From IMG/VR virus record IMGVR_UViG_3300025769_000090, positions 1 to 64,000 of that record: a stretch of DNA of 64,000 nucleotides. One strand, written 5' to 3'. Made by a program: the position numbers and the translations under genes. Every line of letters starts with the position of its first letter. The stretch's first letter is position 1. Shown in pieces: positions 16,041 through 26,327 of this stretch. Below the pieces are notes generated by a model that worked only from the letters and a program-made list of their open reading frames with translations, was not told the DNA's origin and searched no databases. Origin of the DNA: a virus.

Positions 16041-17923
16041 TGGCATATATAGACGGAAATACTGGTAATAAAACTATAAATTACCTTAACAAGGATTTTA
16101 ACGACTTCAAAGAAGCCTTAATTAATATGGCTGAAGTTTACTACCCAGATATATCTAATGATTTTTCTGAGGGTAGTCCAGGTACTATGTTTATAGAAAT
16201 GGCATCTTACATAGGTGATGTATTATCATTTTATACGGATGCTCAACTTCAAGAAACTTTTTTGGAATATGCCCAAGAAAGAGAAAATATATATGCCCTA
16301 GCATATACTTTAGGGTATACTCCTGCTGTTACTAATCCTTCGGTTGTAGATTTAGAGATTTTCCAACAAATCCCAGCAAAAACCACAGATGATACCCCAG
16401 ATTATGATTATGCTCTAAGGATAGAAAAAAACTCTACCTTTTTACCCAACAATAGTAGTGGTGTTAGTTTTATTATTCAAGATGACGTAAATTTTGCATT
16501 CAGTTCTTCCTCAGATCCCACTGAACAAACTGTATATGCTACAGTAGCTGGTGGAACTCAACCCGATACTTACTTACTTAAAAAAACTGTAAAAGCTATT
16601 AGTGCCGAAATCAGAACCAAAACTTTTACTATAGGAGTAGCCGAAAGATTTAAAACCCTTTCTTTAGACGACTCTAATATTATAGGAATCCAATCAATCA
16701 CAGATAGTAATAATAACGAATATACTGAAGTCCCTTACTTAGCACAGGAAACAGTATTTGAAGAAGTACCTAACACAGAAGCTAATGACCCTGATTTAAA
16801 TCAGTACAATGGCCAAGTACCCTTTTTACTTAGAACTAAAAAAGTATCAAAACGATTTGTTAGTAGATTTAAATCTAATAATCGTTTAGAAATTCATTTT
16901 GGGGCAGGTGCAACAAGTGGAGATGATACTACAATTATCCCTAATCCAGATAATGTAGGATTAGGAATTAGGGATGGTAGATCATTATTAGATAAATCAT
17001 TTGACCCCTCAAACTTCCTATATACTAAAACTTATGGAGAAGTTCCTTCAAATACTACACTTACTGTAAGATACCTCACAGGTGGTGGAATTAAATCAAA
17101 TACTGGAGCAAATACTATAAATAGATTAGGCAGTGTTATTTCAATAGCCCGTAGAGGAAATTTAAACGCAGGATTATTAACTAGTGCTAGGGATTCTATA
17201 GCGTGTAATAATCCTAAACCTGCCACAGGTGGAGGATCTGGAGATACTCTACAGGATATTAAGTTAAATGCTGCTGCTAATTTTGCTTCTCAAAAACGAA
17301 CAGTAACTAAAGAAGATTATATATTCAGAACTTTAGTAATGCCACCCCAATTTGGTAAAGTAGCTAAAGCATATATAGCACAAGATACCCAAATATCACT
17401 TGATACTAGTAAAAGAATAGCTAACCCTAATGCATTAAACTTATATACCCTGGGTTTTGACATTAACGGCAAATTAACTAATTTATCAGAAGCTGCTAAA
17501 ATTAATTTAGCAACCTATCTAGAACAATTCAGAATGCTTACTGATGCAATTAATATTAAAAATGCTTCTGTAATTAATTTTACGGTTAACTTTGATATTT
17601 CTACTAGACGTGGGTATTCGGGTGATAGAGTATTACTAACGTGTATTAACGCGTTAAGACGTGAATTAAGTACGGATAATCGCCAAATCAACCAACCTAT
17701 TAACCTAGGAGATATTAATAGTCTTCTTTATACTATTGATGGGGTCCGAACGGTAAATAATTTAGAATTTAAAAACGTATTTGGTGAAGATAAAGGATAT
17801 TCTAAGTTTAAATACAACTTTGAAGCAGCTACTAAAAATGGAAACATATATCCTTCACTTGACCCCAGTATTTTTGAACTAAAATATCCCAACACTGACA
17901 TAATAGGCAGAGTAACAAGATAA
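16040..17923 (+). CDS. 6: baseplate wedge subunit gp6-like
   Basis: The 627-residue product is a T4 gp6 / P2 gpJ type wedge protein. Early motifs include FNDFKEALINMAEVYYPDIS and SEGSPGTMFIEMASYIGDVL, typical of the family N-terminus. The middle is beta-rich. The C-terminal region (KRTVTKEDYIFRTLVMPPQF, then a helix and SLLYTIDGVRTVNNLEF) also fits. Two gp6 copies and one gp7 make each wedge core. It follows gp25-like directly. Confidence 0.85.
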   Translation: MAYIDGNTGNKTINYLNKDFNDFKEALINMAEVYYPDISNDFSEGSPGTMFIEMASYIGDVLSFYTDAQLQETFLEYAQERENIYALAYTLGYTPAVTNPSVVDLEIFQQIPAKTTDDTPDYDYALRIEKNSTFLPNNSSGVSFIIQDDVNFAFSSSSDPTEQTVYATVAGGTQPDTYLLKKTVKAISAEIRTKTFTIGVAERFKTLSLDDSNIIGIQSITDSNNNEYTEVPYLAQETVFEEVPNTEANDPDLNQYNGQVPFLLRTKKVSKRFVSRFKSNNRLEIHFGAGATSGDDTTIIPNPDNVGLGIRDGRSLLDKSFDPSNFLYTKTYGEVPSNTTLTVRYLTGGGIKSNTGANTINRLGSVISIARRGNLNAGLLTSARDSIACNNPKPATGGGSGDTLQDIKLNAAANFASQKRTVTKEDYIFRTLVMPPQFGKVAKAYIAQDTQISLDTSKRIANPNALNLYTLGFDINGKLTNLSEAAKINLATYLEQFRMLTDAINIKNASVINFTVNFDISTRRGYSGDRVLLTCINALRRELSTDNRQINQPINLGDINSLLYTIDGVRTVNNLEFKNVFGEDKGYSKFKYNFEAATKNGNIYPSLDPSIFELKYPNTDIIGRVTR

Positions 17924-17925
17924 CA

Positions 17926-19089
17926 ATGGCACACTATTTTATTTTTCCCGAAAAAGATGCGACAATATACTCGCACCCTACTAATCAATCTCTTAACACA
18001 GGGATAGATGAAATATTAACTTTAAGAGATATAGCCTCAAACACAGACTTAAATTATTATCCTAGTAGATTTTTAATTCAATTTAAGACTAAAGACTTTG
18101 TAGACGTAATTAATAATAAAGTAGGAAATAAAAACTTAATTACTGCTAGTTTAAAAGCTTATCAAACTGAACATAGAGAATTAATAGGTGATCAACACTT
18201 AGAAATCTACCCATTAGCTGAAAGCTGGGTAAATGGAACTGGTAGACTTTCAAACACTCCCCAAACTACAAATGGTGTATCTTGGAAATTTAGAGATGGA
18301 AGTGATAACTCATTTTCTAATACATTCGGCACAGCTTGGACTACGAGTAGCTTTACCGCGGGCACCACAGGTAGTTTTATAAGTGATGCTAAAGGGGGTG
18401 GTGTCTGGTATACTGGATCTGGTTTTGAAGTTGAAAGAACATATGGGTTTAACGATGAAATAGATATATCTTTAGATATATCTACCCCAGTTTTAAAACA
18501 CTATAGTGCTAGCAATGATTCTGCTGTTTACCCTTCTGGTATAACTAATAATGGTTTTTTAATCAAACGTTCGGGCTCCCAAGAATTCACAGCTAAAGAT
18601 GAAGGAGAGTTAAATTTCTTCTCCATGGACACCCACACCATATACCCACCTTATTTAGATATAGCGTGGGATGATTCATCGTATGATACAGGATCTGCTA
18701 CAAGCGATAAGATCTTAAACACAGGTGAAGTTTATGTTACCCTAAGAAACAATAAAGCAGAATATAAAACTATAGAAGAACCTAAATTTAGACTTAATGT
18801 TAGAGAATTATACCCTACACGTAGGTTTACTACTTCTTCAAACTATTTAGATGTAAAATACTTTACTAGTAAATCATTCTATTCATTAGTTGATTATGCC
18901 ACAGAAGAAACTATTATACCATTTGGTCCAACTTCTAAATTAAGTGCTGATTCTGAAGGTATGTATTTCAAAATGTATATGAATGGTCTTCAAGAGGAAA
19001 GATACTATAAGTTACTTTTCAAACACGAAAATGAAGACGGTATTAGAGTATACGATGAAAACTACTACTTTAAAATCACTAGATCATAA
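17926..19089 (+). CDS. DNRLRE-like beta-sandwich structural protein
   Basis: The product has 387 residues. The N-terminal half fits the DNRLRE pattern: DATIYSHPTNQSLNTG, a Phe-rich strand (SRFLIQFK), and PLAESWVNGTGRL followed by WKF. The second half is another beta-rich region. Such modules are carbohydrate- or protein-binding sandwiches in surface proteins. Here the gene sits between gp6-like and gp7-like, so a baseplate peripheral role is likely. The DNRLRE link is by pattern only. Confidence 0.6.
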   Translation: MAHYFIFPEKDATIYSHPTNQSLNTGIDEILTLRDIASNTDLNYYPSRFLIQFKTKDFVDVINNKVGNKNLITASLKAYQTEHRELIGDQHLEIYPLAESWVNGTGRLSNTPQTTNGVSWKFRDGSDNSFSNTFGTAWTTSSFTAGTTGSFISDAKGGGVWYTGSGFEVERTYGFNDEIDISLDISTPVLKHYSASNDSAVYPSGITNNGFLIKRSGSQEFTAKDEGELNFFSMDTHTIYPPYLDIAWDDSSYDTGSATSDKILNTGEVYVTLRNNKAEYKTIEEPKFRLNVRELYPTRRFTTSSNYLDVKYFTSKSFYSLVDYATEETIIPFGPTSKLSADSEGMYFKMYMNGLQEERYYKLLFKHENEDGIRVYDENYYFKITRS

Positions 19090-19970
19090 TGGCATACAGC
19101 AGCTACAGTGGCAATAATTCGCCTGCAAATAGCAAAGTTACTATAGATTCTGATGAAGATCAGGGTTTACCCATAGATAATTTTGATAAGGAAGAAACCC
19201 AATTTGATACCCAAGGTGATATAGTATCTATAAGTTCTACTATCATTACTGATACCCCCCGTGAAAGAAATAGTAGCGGTGAAATTAAGTTTCGCCGTGA
19301 AATATATAGTCCAGCAGCGTTTAAACAACAGGTAGATACTAGTTTTAGTGAATTAAATAATACTAGTGAAATAGATGTTTCTACATTTTTCAGACAATAC
19401 AGTAGATTATTTTACGATATTCCTAGACAAGGTGATGATTCCCATGAAACCCTTATAAGGGAAAGCAGTGCATTTTTTACCAATTATGAAGATGCTAGAG
19501 ATGCTCAAATAGATGTTTTAGAAGCCCAAATAAGCGATCTTACCCAACAGCTAGCCCTCTTAAATGCAGAAAATCTTGGATTACAAAATGCTAATGATGT
19601 TACTACTATAACATATGGCTCCGATTTAGACGATGTAATTCTTACTTGGAATGCACCCCTTGCACAAAATGGTTTAGAAGCACGAATCGGACAATTATCA
19701 AGAAACTCCAACCAAGTGGAAAACCTTACAGGCACGCCTTTAGAGACCAATGTAAACTTTAATAATGAACGTCCTGAATTAATACGTGATGCTAGACAAG
19801 CATTTGAAAAAGGAGGTTCACAGGGTATTAGAGCTAATGAAAATCAAAGAAAATTAAGTGAGTGGAAAGCTGACTTTGAACGCAGATCAAGCGGGCGTAG
19901 AAAAAGAGACCTAAACAACATTCTAAATGCTATCTACCAACTTATATTAAAAGACATAAACGAAGGATAA
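19089..19970 (+). CDS. baseplate-region structural protein with coiled coil
   Basis: The 293-residue product has a polar beta-rich N-terminus. A coiled coil follows near residues 140-165 (DVLEAQISDLTQQLALLNAE), then a region with a basic C-terminal helix (RRSSGRRKRDLNNILNAI). It overlaps both neighbours by one base, so it is part of a coupled wedge operon. No family is recognised. Confidence 0.55.
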   Translation: MAYSSYSGNNSPANSKVTIDSDEDQGLPIDNFDKEETQFDTQGDIVSISSTIITDTPRERNSSGEIKFRREIYSPAAFKQQVDTSFSELNNTSEIDVSTFFRQYSRLFYDIPRQGDDSHETLIRESSAFFTNYEDARDAQIDVLEAQISDLTQQLALLNAENLGLQNANDVTTITYGSDLDDVILTWNAPLAQNGLEARIGQLSRNSNQVENLTGTPLETNVNFNNERPELIRDARQAFEKGGSQGIRANENQRKLSEWKADFERRSSGRRKRDLNNILNAIYQLILKDINEG

Positions 19971-22900
19971 TGCTATTAGATTTAACAACCATAGAAAATA
20001 TAAGCCAAGCAGATCTGACAGGGTTACCTTCTAAAACTTTACTCAGAAGGTTTGGACAGGATAATGATTCAATAGAATTAACTATATATGATATTAATAA
20101 CAATATTATAATCAGGGATGAACAATTTACAGATTATATTCCTTATATAAATCCACAAGATAGTTTAATTGATTCTATTGATATTGATTATGTTCAAGTT
20201 CTAAATGATTATGGGCTAGAAAATGGACAATATAAATTAGTTTTTTCTTTCCAAAGAAAACTTTTAACTAGTGGTTTTGATAGACCATTTATAATCAAGG
20301 AAATTTCCCCCTCTAGAACTGAGATTAGATTTAAATCTAATAACTTAGATTCTGAATCATTTTCAGCTGTTTTAGAAAATCTTTTAGCAAACTTTACAAA
20401 TAATTCATTTGTAAAAGATATTAATTTAAGCTTCCCTGATGGTGTTACAAGCTTAGCAGTTAATGCCCAAAGAGATGTAGATTCTGGATTAATAAAATTA
20501 TATGATCCTCTTTTACCTAGTATTGCATTAAATACTCCTTTTAGAATATATGAGGAGGTAATAAATGCTTTAGAAGCTACTGTTGACTTAGGGACATCTA
20601 AAACTGAAAGTGGAGGAGTTGAACTAAGAGCCCCTAATTTTGATGTAGAATTTAACCAACACTATAGCACTCCCACAGAATTTAGAACATATGATGAGCT
20701 ATTAAATAATGGGGCTGTTACTTCTAGTTTTAATAACCTTCAAAATTACCTTAGTGGGAGCATTTCTGTTGATTTAGAATTTGATAATCCTAACACATCA
20801 ACAGGTTTTCACTTTGAAAACTTTATCCATTTTAGTTCCGCAACTGAGCGATTAAAAAACTTTAAATATAAGTTAGAACTACTAGAATCATACTCTAGTT
20901 CACTAGCTACCCTTGAAAACATCACTGGTGATGCTTCTTCTTCTAAACCCACTTTAGATAATATTAAAATATTTAATAATAAAACCGATAAAGTTATCCA
21001 AGGGTTTGATTATTACGAACGATTCTTATATTTTGAAAACAACCTATATGCTTGGCCTAAAACAACTACGGGGAGGTATCCACATATAAATGCTAAAGTT
21101 AATTCAGCAGCTGCTCAATCTTGGCTAGGTGCCGGAGTAGAAGATTCTACTAATCAGTATTATGGAGGGCAGTTACTAAGTGCTAGTAAATTTGATGAAA
21201 TTAACCCCCATAATTTAGCTACCACTATCCCACCAGATATAAGAGCCAATTCTGAAAATGAAGCCTATGTTCTATTTACCCAAATGGTGGGCCAACATTT
21301 TGATGGAATTTGGGCTTATATTGACAGTATACCAGATAAAAACCAAGCATATAGTGGATTAAATGATGGCATTTCTAAAGAATTTGTATTTGAAGCATTA
21401 AGAGAAAGAGGAATTAGAGCCTACAGTCAATTTGAAGATTCTTCAATATATGAATATTTCTTAGGTGACGATGGTACTGGTACTTTCCAATATGAAGCTA
21501 CTGATGGTTCAACTATGGTATCAGCTTCTAACGATGGGTCAATTCCCAAAGGTGACATATCAAAAGAAATTTGGAAACGTTTATATCATAATACCCCTTA
21601 CCTTTTAAAAACTAAAGGCACTGAGCGTGGATTAAAAGCACTAATTGCATGTTATGGTATCCCAGAAACAGTATTACATGTTAAGGAATATGGTGGTCCA
21701 TTAGTAGATAAAACAGGATTTAGAACATTTAGCTACCAGAAAGAAAGCCGAATGTTATCCCCTGCTGATGATGATTATGTTATTAGTGATACATTAATTA
21801 GTCGCCAGACAAGTCAAACACTACAAACTAGATTTTTACCTACTAAAGGATCAACCACAGCATTTGACATTATGTCATTTGCAGGTAATTCTGGTAATAC
21901 TAATGATATAGTAATTGGTATTTCACAGAGCTTAAATAATACTAAATTAGACTCGGGTTCATTTGCTCACTTAGTTATCGCCTCTGGTTCATTAGCTGAT
22001 CCATCGGCAGGTAGAATTAAAGCCATTTCTAGTAGTTTATTAGGACCAATTTTTAATGGTGAAGTGTGGAATTTATCTGTTATATTAAATAGTGGTTCTG
22101 ATAGAGGTAATACAATAGAAGCTTTTGCAACCAATACTACTTTTAATAAAAACACATATATTTTATCTTGTAGTTTAGATACACCCGAATTCTTCGCATC
22201 AGGTGCAGGTTACCCTTTTTATATTACTACTGTAGGCTCTACTAAACCTATAGGGGATAATAGCCAAAATGGAACTTTATTAGCACCCTTTAGTGGTAGT
22301 ATCCAAGAATTTAGGTCATGGGATGAAAAATTAACTAAAGATACAATAGTTACTCAATCCTTATCTCCCTTTAACTATAATGGTAATACTATAAGTTCAA
22401 GTTTTGAAGCTTTAAGAACTAGGTTATCATTGGGATCTTGCAATAGAGATTTAAGCCTACTTACAGGTAGTAAAAACCAAGCCCCAAATAAAACATTTAC
22501 AGATATTTCTAATAACCTTGCGCAAGTCCCGTCCACAGTAACCCTAACTACGATTGAAGAAACCCACCACCTAACTACACCAGATACTGTAGGTTCAGGA
22601 ATGGTTTCAGATAAAATTAGAATTGATAACGGTACATTTAACGATAATTTCTTAGACCCATTTATTTCTACTGAAACATCACCTCAAGACAGACAACCAC
22701 TTGATTATTCAGATGTAGGTGTATTTTTCTCACCAACTTTTGAAGTTAACGAAGATATAATTTACACATTAGGTGGATTTAGATTAGACGACTACATTGG
22801 AGACCCAACACATTATACCTCAGGTAGCTATCCTGATTTGAAAGACATTAGAGACGTTTATACTCAAAAATTAGATAAAAAATTAGGTATAGGTGATTAT

Positions 22901-23227
22901 ATAAGAACAATCCAATTCTTTGATCATTCATTATTTAAAATGATTAAAGATTTTGTCCCAGCAAGCGCTAACCTTAAAACAGGAGTGGTTATTGAGCCAC
23001 ACTACTTGGAGAGGATGAAAATTGCTGGTACAAACGTTGATTACGAACAACTTACAGAACACTTAGTTGCTCCTACAGGAATGACAGGTTCATTAAGTTC
23101 TACAAGTGAAAATGTTCACGATGTACTTATTGATGTAGATAACTTTATTCTTAAAGATGTTCAATCAAGTGCTGTTGAAAACGTAGCACAAACCGGAAGA
23201 AAAAGTAGAATTTTTAGTTTAGCATAA
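19970..23227 (+). CDS. large baseplate wedge protein, gp7-like candidate with LamG-like insert
   Basis: The 1085-residue product lies where T4 has gp7 and is close to gp7's length. Near residues 535-565, the segment KRLYHNTPYLLKTKGTERG, then LKALIACYGIP, resembles the P2 gpI / tail protein I core, the gp7 counterpart in contractile systems. Around residues 620-820 is a LamG-like beta sandwich (GSIQEFRSWDEKLTKDTI is the typical end). The C-terminal part links to gp6-like context. It overlaps both neighbours by one base. The gp7 call is by position, size and this motif. Confidence 0.6.
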   Translation: MLLDLTTIENISQADLTGLPSKTLLRRFGQDNDSIELTIYDINNNIIIRDEQFTDYIPYINPQDSLIDSIDIDYVQVLNDYGLENGQYKLVFSFQRKLLTSGFDRPFIIKEISPSRTEIRFKSNNLDSESFSAVLENLLANFTNNSFVKDINLSFPDGVTSLAVNAQRDVDSGLIKLYDPLLPSIALNTPFRIYEEVINALEATVDLGTSKTESGGVELRAPNFDVEFNQHYSTPTEFRTYDELLNNGAVTSSFNNLQNYLSGSISVDLEFDNPNTSTGFHFENFIHFSSATERLKNFKYKLELLESYSSSLATLENITGDASSSKPTLDNIKIFNNKTDKVIQGFDYYERFLYFENNLYAWPKTTTGRYPHINAKVNSAAAQSWLGAGVEDSTNQYYGGQLLSASKFDEINPHNLATTIPPDIRANSENEAYVLFTQMVGQHFDGIWAYIDSIPDKNQAYSGLNDGISKEFVFEALRERGIRAYSQFEDSSIYEYFLGDDGTGTFQYEATDGSTMVSASNDGSIPKGDISKEIWKRLYHNTPYLLKTKGTERGLKALIACYGIPETVLHVKEYGGPLVDKTGFRTFSYQKESRMLSPADDDYVISDTLISRQTSQTLQTRFLPTKGSTTAFDIMSFAGNSGNTNDIVIGISQSLNNTKLDSGSFAHLVIASGSLADPSAGRIKAISSSLLGPIFNGEVWNLSVILNSGSDRGNTIEAFATNTTFNKNTYILSCSLDTPEFFASGAGYPFYITTVGSTKPIGDNSQNGTLLAPFSGSIQEFRSWDEKLTKDTIVTQSLSPFNYNGNTISSSFEALRTRLSLGSCNRDLSLLTGSKNQAPNKTFTDISNNLAQVPSTVTLTTIEETHHLTTPDTVGSGMVSDKIRIDNGTFNDNFLDPFISTETSPQDRQPLDYSDVGVFFSPTFEVNEDIIYTLGGFRLDDYIGDPTHYTSGSYPDLKDIRDVYTQKLDKKLGIGDYIRTIQFFDHSLFKMIKDFVPASANLKTGVVIEPHYLERMKIAGTNVDYEQLTEHLVAPTGMTGSLSSTSENVHDVLIDVDNFILKDVQSSAVENVAQTGRKSRIFSLA

Positions 23228-24513
23228 TGGCAAATAATCCTATATCACAATCAAATCAAGTTGAATTCAACGATTCAGTTTTAACAACTAAGGCTTGGAA
23301 TTCATCTCGTTACGACGGTAGACAATTATCAGCAGCTAAAATTAATAGATTTACTGTTGGAGATTCTACTTACGGTAAAACACCAGTTATCCAAAATTAT
23401 AGTAGAAATATTTATATAGGGAACGATATAGTAGGTATGAGTTCAATTACTGGTGAGGCTGAAGATAATTCACTCCTTCAATTTGATAATTTTTCTTATG
23501 CGCAAACTAACACCTACATTACTGTAAATGAAGATGATAGCATTACCTTTAATACATTAAATGAACCAATCGAAGACGATTATAGTGAAATAATAGGTTT
23601 TTACCAAGCATTTTATGATGATTTTAAACAAGGTACCTACTGTAAAATCATTATAAATGATTTAAGCCAAAAAAATAATCTTAGACCATCATATCCTATA
23701 TGGTTTAATGGGGGACAATTCCAAAAACTACTCAAATTAACCCCAGGTAATAGCTCCCATTTAAAATTCACGAAAACGAATAATGCCCTTGATTATGATC
23801 ATGGCCCAAATGAGACTACAGGATTTTTAAGTACTATGTATGATGAAACTTTACTAAATGAGTTCTATACAGGATCATTAGTAGGTGAAATTTCTTTCCA
23901 ACCCCCAAGAGATGGTGATGATGGTGTTTTCCCCATTTCCTCAGAAACAGGTATATTAGCAGAAAATATAGGAAATTTAATTGATTCAGCTATAAGTTAT
24001 AAAAATAATTCAAGTTATAAAGGTGATAAAAGATTTTTTGCGTCATTTCTTATTTCGGGTAGTGAGGCTCCTATAAGAACCATAACAACAGGTAGTGTTG
24101 TTTCTATGCAGCAAACCTTTAGATCAAACAACCTAGCAGAGCTATCTACGGCTGAATTTCAGTCACACAGCATAAGCACCCATGTAATCAATTTTACAGA
24201 AAACACTAAACTTCACCAAGATTATATTTCAATTAACCAAACTAGTGATCCTATGACTCCTCCTCTTCATGGATCAGGAAGTGTTATATTTTCTCAAGTA
24301 AACGATACTACCCCTTCATTATTAATAGAACTTAATAAATCCAGTGAATTACCTGAGGGAACAGGTAATAAACCTTTTATTATATTACCTCATAATATAC
24401 ATCCTTTTATTAAAGATAACCTTTTATACTTCCTCACCCAGGCTGGTATTGATGTAGGAGGAAACACATCTACTGTACTAAAAATTAACCCTAGCAACAG
24501 ACTCCTTAAATAA
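23227..24513 (+). CDS. tail/baseplate structural protein
   Basis: The 428-residue, beta-rich product starts MANNPISQSNQVEFNDSVL and ends in a hydrophobic/helical stretch followed by LKINPSNRLLK. It has no Cys pairs or catalytic motif. It overlaps the upstream stop (TAATG). A peripheral baseplate or fibre-connector role is inferred from the operon. It is last in the gp25-led transcription group; a promoter-like motif follows at 24516. Confidence 0.55.
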   Translation: MANNPISQSNQVEFNDSVLTTKAWNSSRYDGRQLSAAKINRFTVGDSTYGKTPVIQNYSRNIYIGNDIVGMSSITGEAEDNSLLQFDNFSYAQTNTYITVNEDDSITFNTLNEPIEDDYSEIIGFYQAFYDDFKQGTYCKIIINDLSQKNNLRPSYPIWFNGGQFQKLLKLTPGNSSHLKFTKTNNALDYDHGPNETTGFLSTMYDETLLNEFYTGSLVGEISFQPPRDGDDGVFPISSETGILAENIGNLIDSAISYKNNSSYKGDKRFFASFLISGSEAPIRTITTGSVVSMQQTFRSNNLAELSTAEFQSHSISTHVINFTENTKLHQDYISINQTSDPMTPPLHGSGSVIFSQVNDTTPSLLIELNKSSELPEGTGNKPFIILPHNIHPFIKDNLLYFLTQAGIDVGGNTSTVLKINPSNRLLK

Positions 24514-24515
24514 TA

Positions 24516-24526
24516 TATATTTATAA
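24516..24526 (+). promoter_or_regulatory. candidate late promoter element (TATATTTATAA)
   Basis: A full match to the recurrent motif, beginning three bases after the stop at 24513 and ending 16 bases before the ATG at 24543. Confidence 0.55.
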
Positions 24527-24542
24527 ACAAAACCAAATTTAA

Positions 24543-25223
24543 ATGGGATATTTAGATAATTCAAGCGTTATTGTAGACGCTATATTAACCAAAAAAGGCC
24601 GCGAACTTTTATCACAACAAAACGGGTCTTTTAATATTACTCAGTTTGCTTTAGCAGACGATGAGATTGATTATACGTTATATAACGAAAATCACCCAAA
24701 TGGATCTGCTTTTTATGGTGAGGCTATTGAAGCATTGCCACTAATTGAAGCAATTCCTAATGAAAATAATACTATGGTATCTAAACTAGCTACTCTTAAT
24801 AGAGGGTCTACAATTATACCAACTATTCAAGTGCAATCTACAGCTATTTCAATTACTAGAACTGGTGGAGGAGCTAATAATACATTTACCATTACACCTA
24901 GTACTAATGGGTTAACTGATACTGTTGAATCAGGTTACTCTTTCACAGTAGCTGATAGAAGAATCCTTTTCTCAGGTACAGGTGTTGGTGGTCCTGATCC
25001 AACCACTTTTGAGGTCCCATTCACAGGAACAGCTTTATCCCAGACATTTGTGGGAACATCATTCACTGGTACTGCTTTAAAGGGCGCTACATTATTTGGT
25101 AGTAACACAGCTTTAACCACTTCTATTATAGTTGTAGGACTTGACACTGGTGCTAGAACAACCATCACCCTTACAGTAACCAAAGAATCATCAGGTGGCA
25201 CAACAGCAGCCCGCAATCTATAA
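24543..25223 (+). CDS. structural protein of tail-fibre region
   Basis: The product has 226 residues. The N-terminus (YLDNSSVIVDAILTKKGREL) and the following segment (QFALADDEIDYTLYNENHPNG) are a conserved type found in structural proteins of large marine phages. The C-terminal half is beta-rich, Thr/Gly-rich and repetitive. A fibre or collar role is likely from context. Confidence 0.55.
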   Translation: MGYLDNSSVIVDAILTKKGRELLSQQNGSFNITQFALADDEIDYTLYNENHPNGSAFYGEAIEALPLIEAIPNENNTMVSKLATLNRGSTIIPTIQVQSTAISITRTGGGANNTFTITPSTNGLTDTVESGYSFTVADRRILFSGTGVGGPDPTTFEVPFTGTALSQTFVGTSFTGTALKGATLFGSNTALTTSIIVVGLDTGARTTITLTVTKESSGGTTAARNL

Positions 25224-25238
25224 TTAATTTAAATTAAC

Positions 25239-26327
25239 ATGGCAACTTATACACAATTTGACGAAAATTTTGACGTTGTAAACGACATATCTAGAGTATT
25301 TTCTAACGCTTGGTCTGGTATTACTCCCAATAATGATTTAGGAGCTAATCATTTTTCTTCTAGCACTCAATACGTAACTGATAATCCTACAGCTAGTGGT
25401 GCGTTCTTTATGGAAGTATATAGTACAGATCCAGACGCTAATCCAACTACGGCAGAAGTACAATATTCTATAGCTTATGGCAGCAGAACGGGAAAAGGAG
25501 GATTACAATTTAATGATGGTGTAGGTGCTGAAAATTTTACTTCTACTAAAGCTATTTATAGTCAGTATAGAAACCTAGTATTTGGTGGAGATGAAACACA
25601 AAATTTTTCATTTAACGGCTACGTTCCTGATGATATTTATGTTATTAATGTAAATAGGGCTAGATATAAAAACGCCCTTAGATTAGGTAATTTGAATCTT
25701 GTTATTTCAGGTGCCACATCAAACCAGCCCCTACATCTTACAGATGATTCAGTTACAACATCTGGATCAGCAAATGCTAATAGAGCAGGTGTAGGAAGAG
25801 AATTTAATTTAGTATCAGGTTCTAATGGAATAAGATTAGGTTCAAGTAACACATATGTAACTGATAGTGGTTCATATGGATTTGTATACCCAGATGCTGG
25901 ATTTATTATTTTAAATGCGGATGCTTTAGACCATAGTGGCTCCGCAGCCGCATTTGCAGCTGGGGGTGGTGGAACTAACCTAGGTACAGTTGTTACTTCA
26001 GACAACGAAGCAAAGAATCCTATTTTGTTACAAGAAGCTTTAAAACTAGGAGGTAGCTTTATATTAGATTCTCAAGAAGATATATCTAGTAAATTTTATT
26101 TCTGCAGAGCTCGAAATTCAGAATTTAACTATTCTACTAATGACTCATTTACTGAAGCCGATGGGACTATAAAATATGATTCTATGATTGATAATCCACA
26201 AGTTTATATTACTACTGTGGGATTATACAATGATAATCAAGATTTATTAGCAGTTGCTAAATTAAGCCAACCTCTTCCGAAAGATTTTACTAAAGAAGCC
26301 CTTATTAAGGTTAAACTAGACTATTAA
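25239..26327 (+). CDS. tail structural protein with shared C-terminal module
   Basis: The 362-residue, beta-rich protein ends in a module (VYITTVGLYNDN, then LLAVAKLSQPLPK) that recurs at the end of the next gene's product. This suggests the two share an attachment or trimerisation end. The middle is rich in Ser, Gly and Asn. The stop overlaps the next start (TAATG). Confidence 0.6.
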   Translation: MATYTQFDENFDVVNDISRVFSNAWSGITPNNDLGANHFSSSTQYVTDNPTASGAFFMEVYSTDPDANPTTAEVQYSIAYGSRTGKGGLQFNDGVGAENFTSTKAIYSQYRNLVFGGDETQNFSFNGYVPDDIYVINVNRARYKNALRLGNLNLVISGATSNQPLHLTDDSVTTSGSANANRAGVGREFNLVSGSNGIRLGSSNTYVTDSGSYGFVYPDAGFIILNADALDHSGSAAAFAAGGGGTNLGTVVTSDNEAKNPILLQEALKLGGSFILDSQEDISSKFYFCRARNSEFNYSTNDSFTEADGTIKYDSMIDNPQVYITTVGLYNDNQDLLAVAKLSQPLPKDFTKEALIKVKLDY

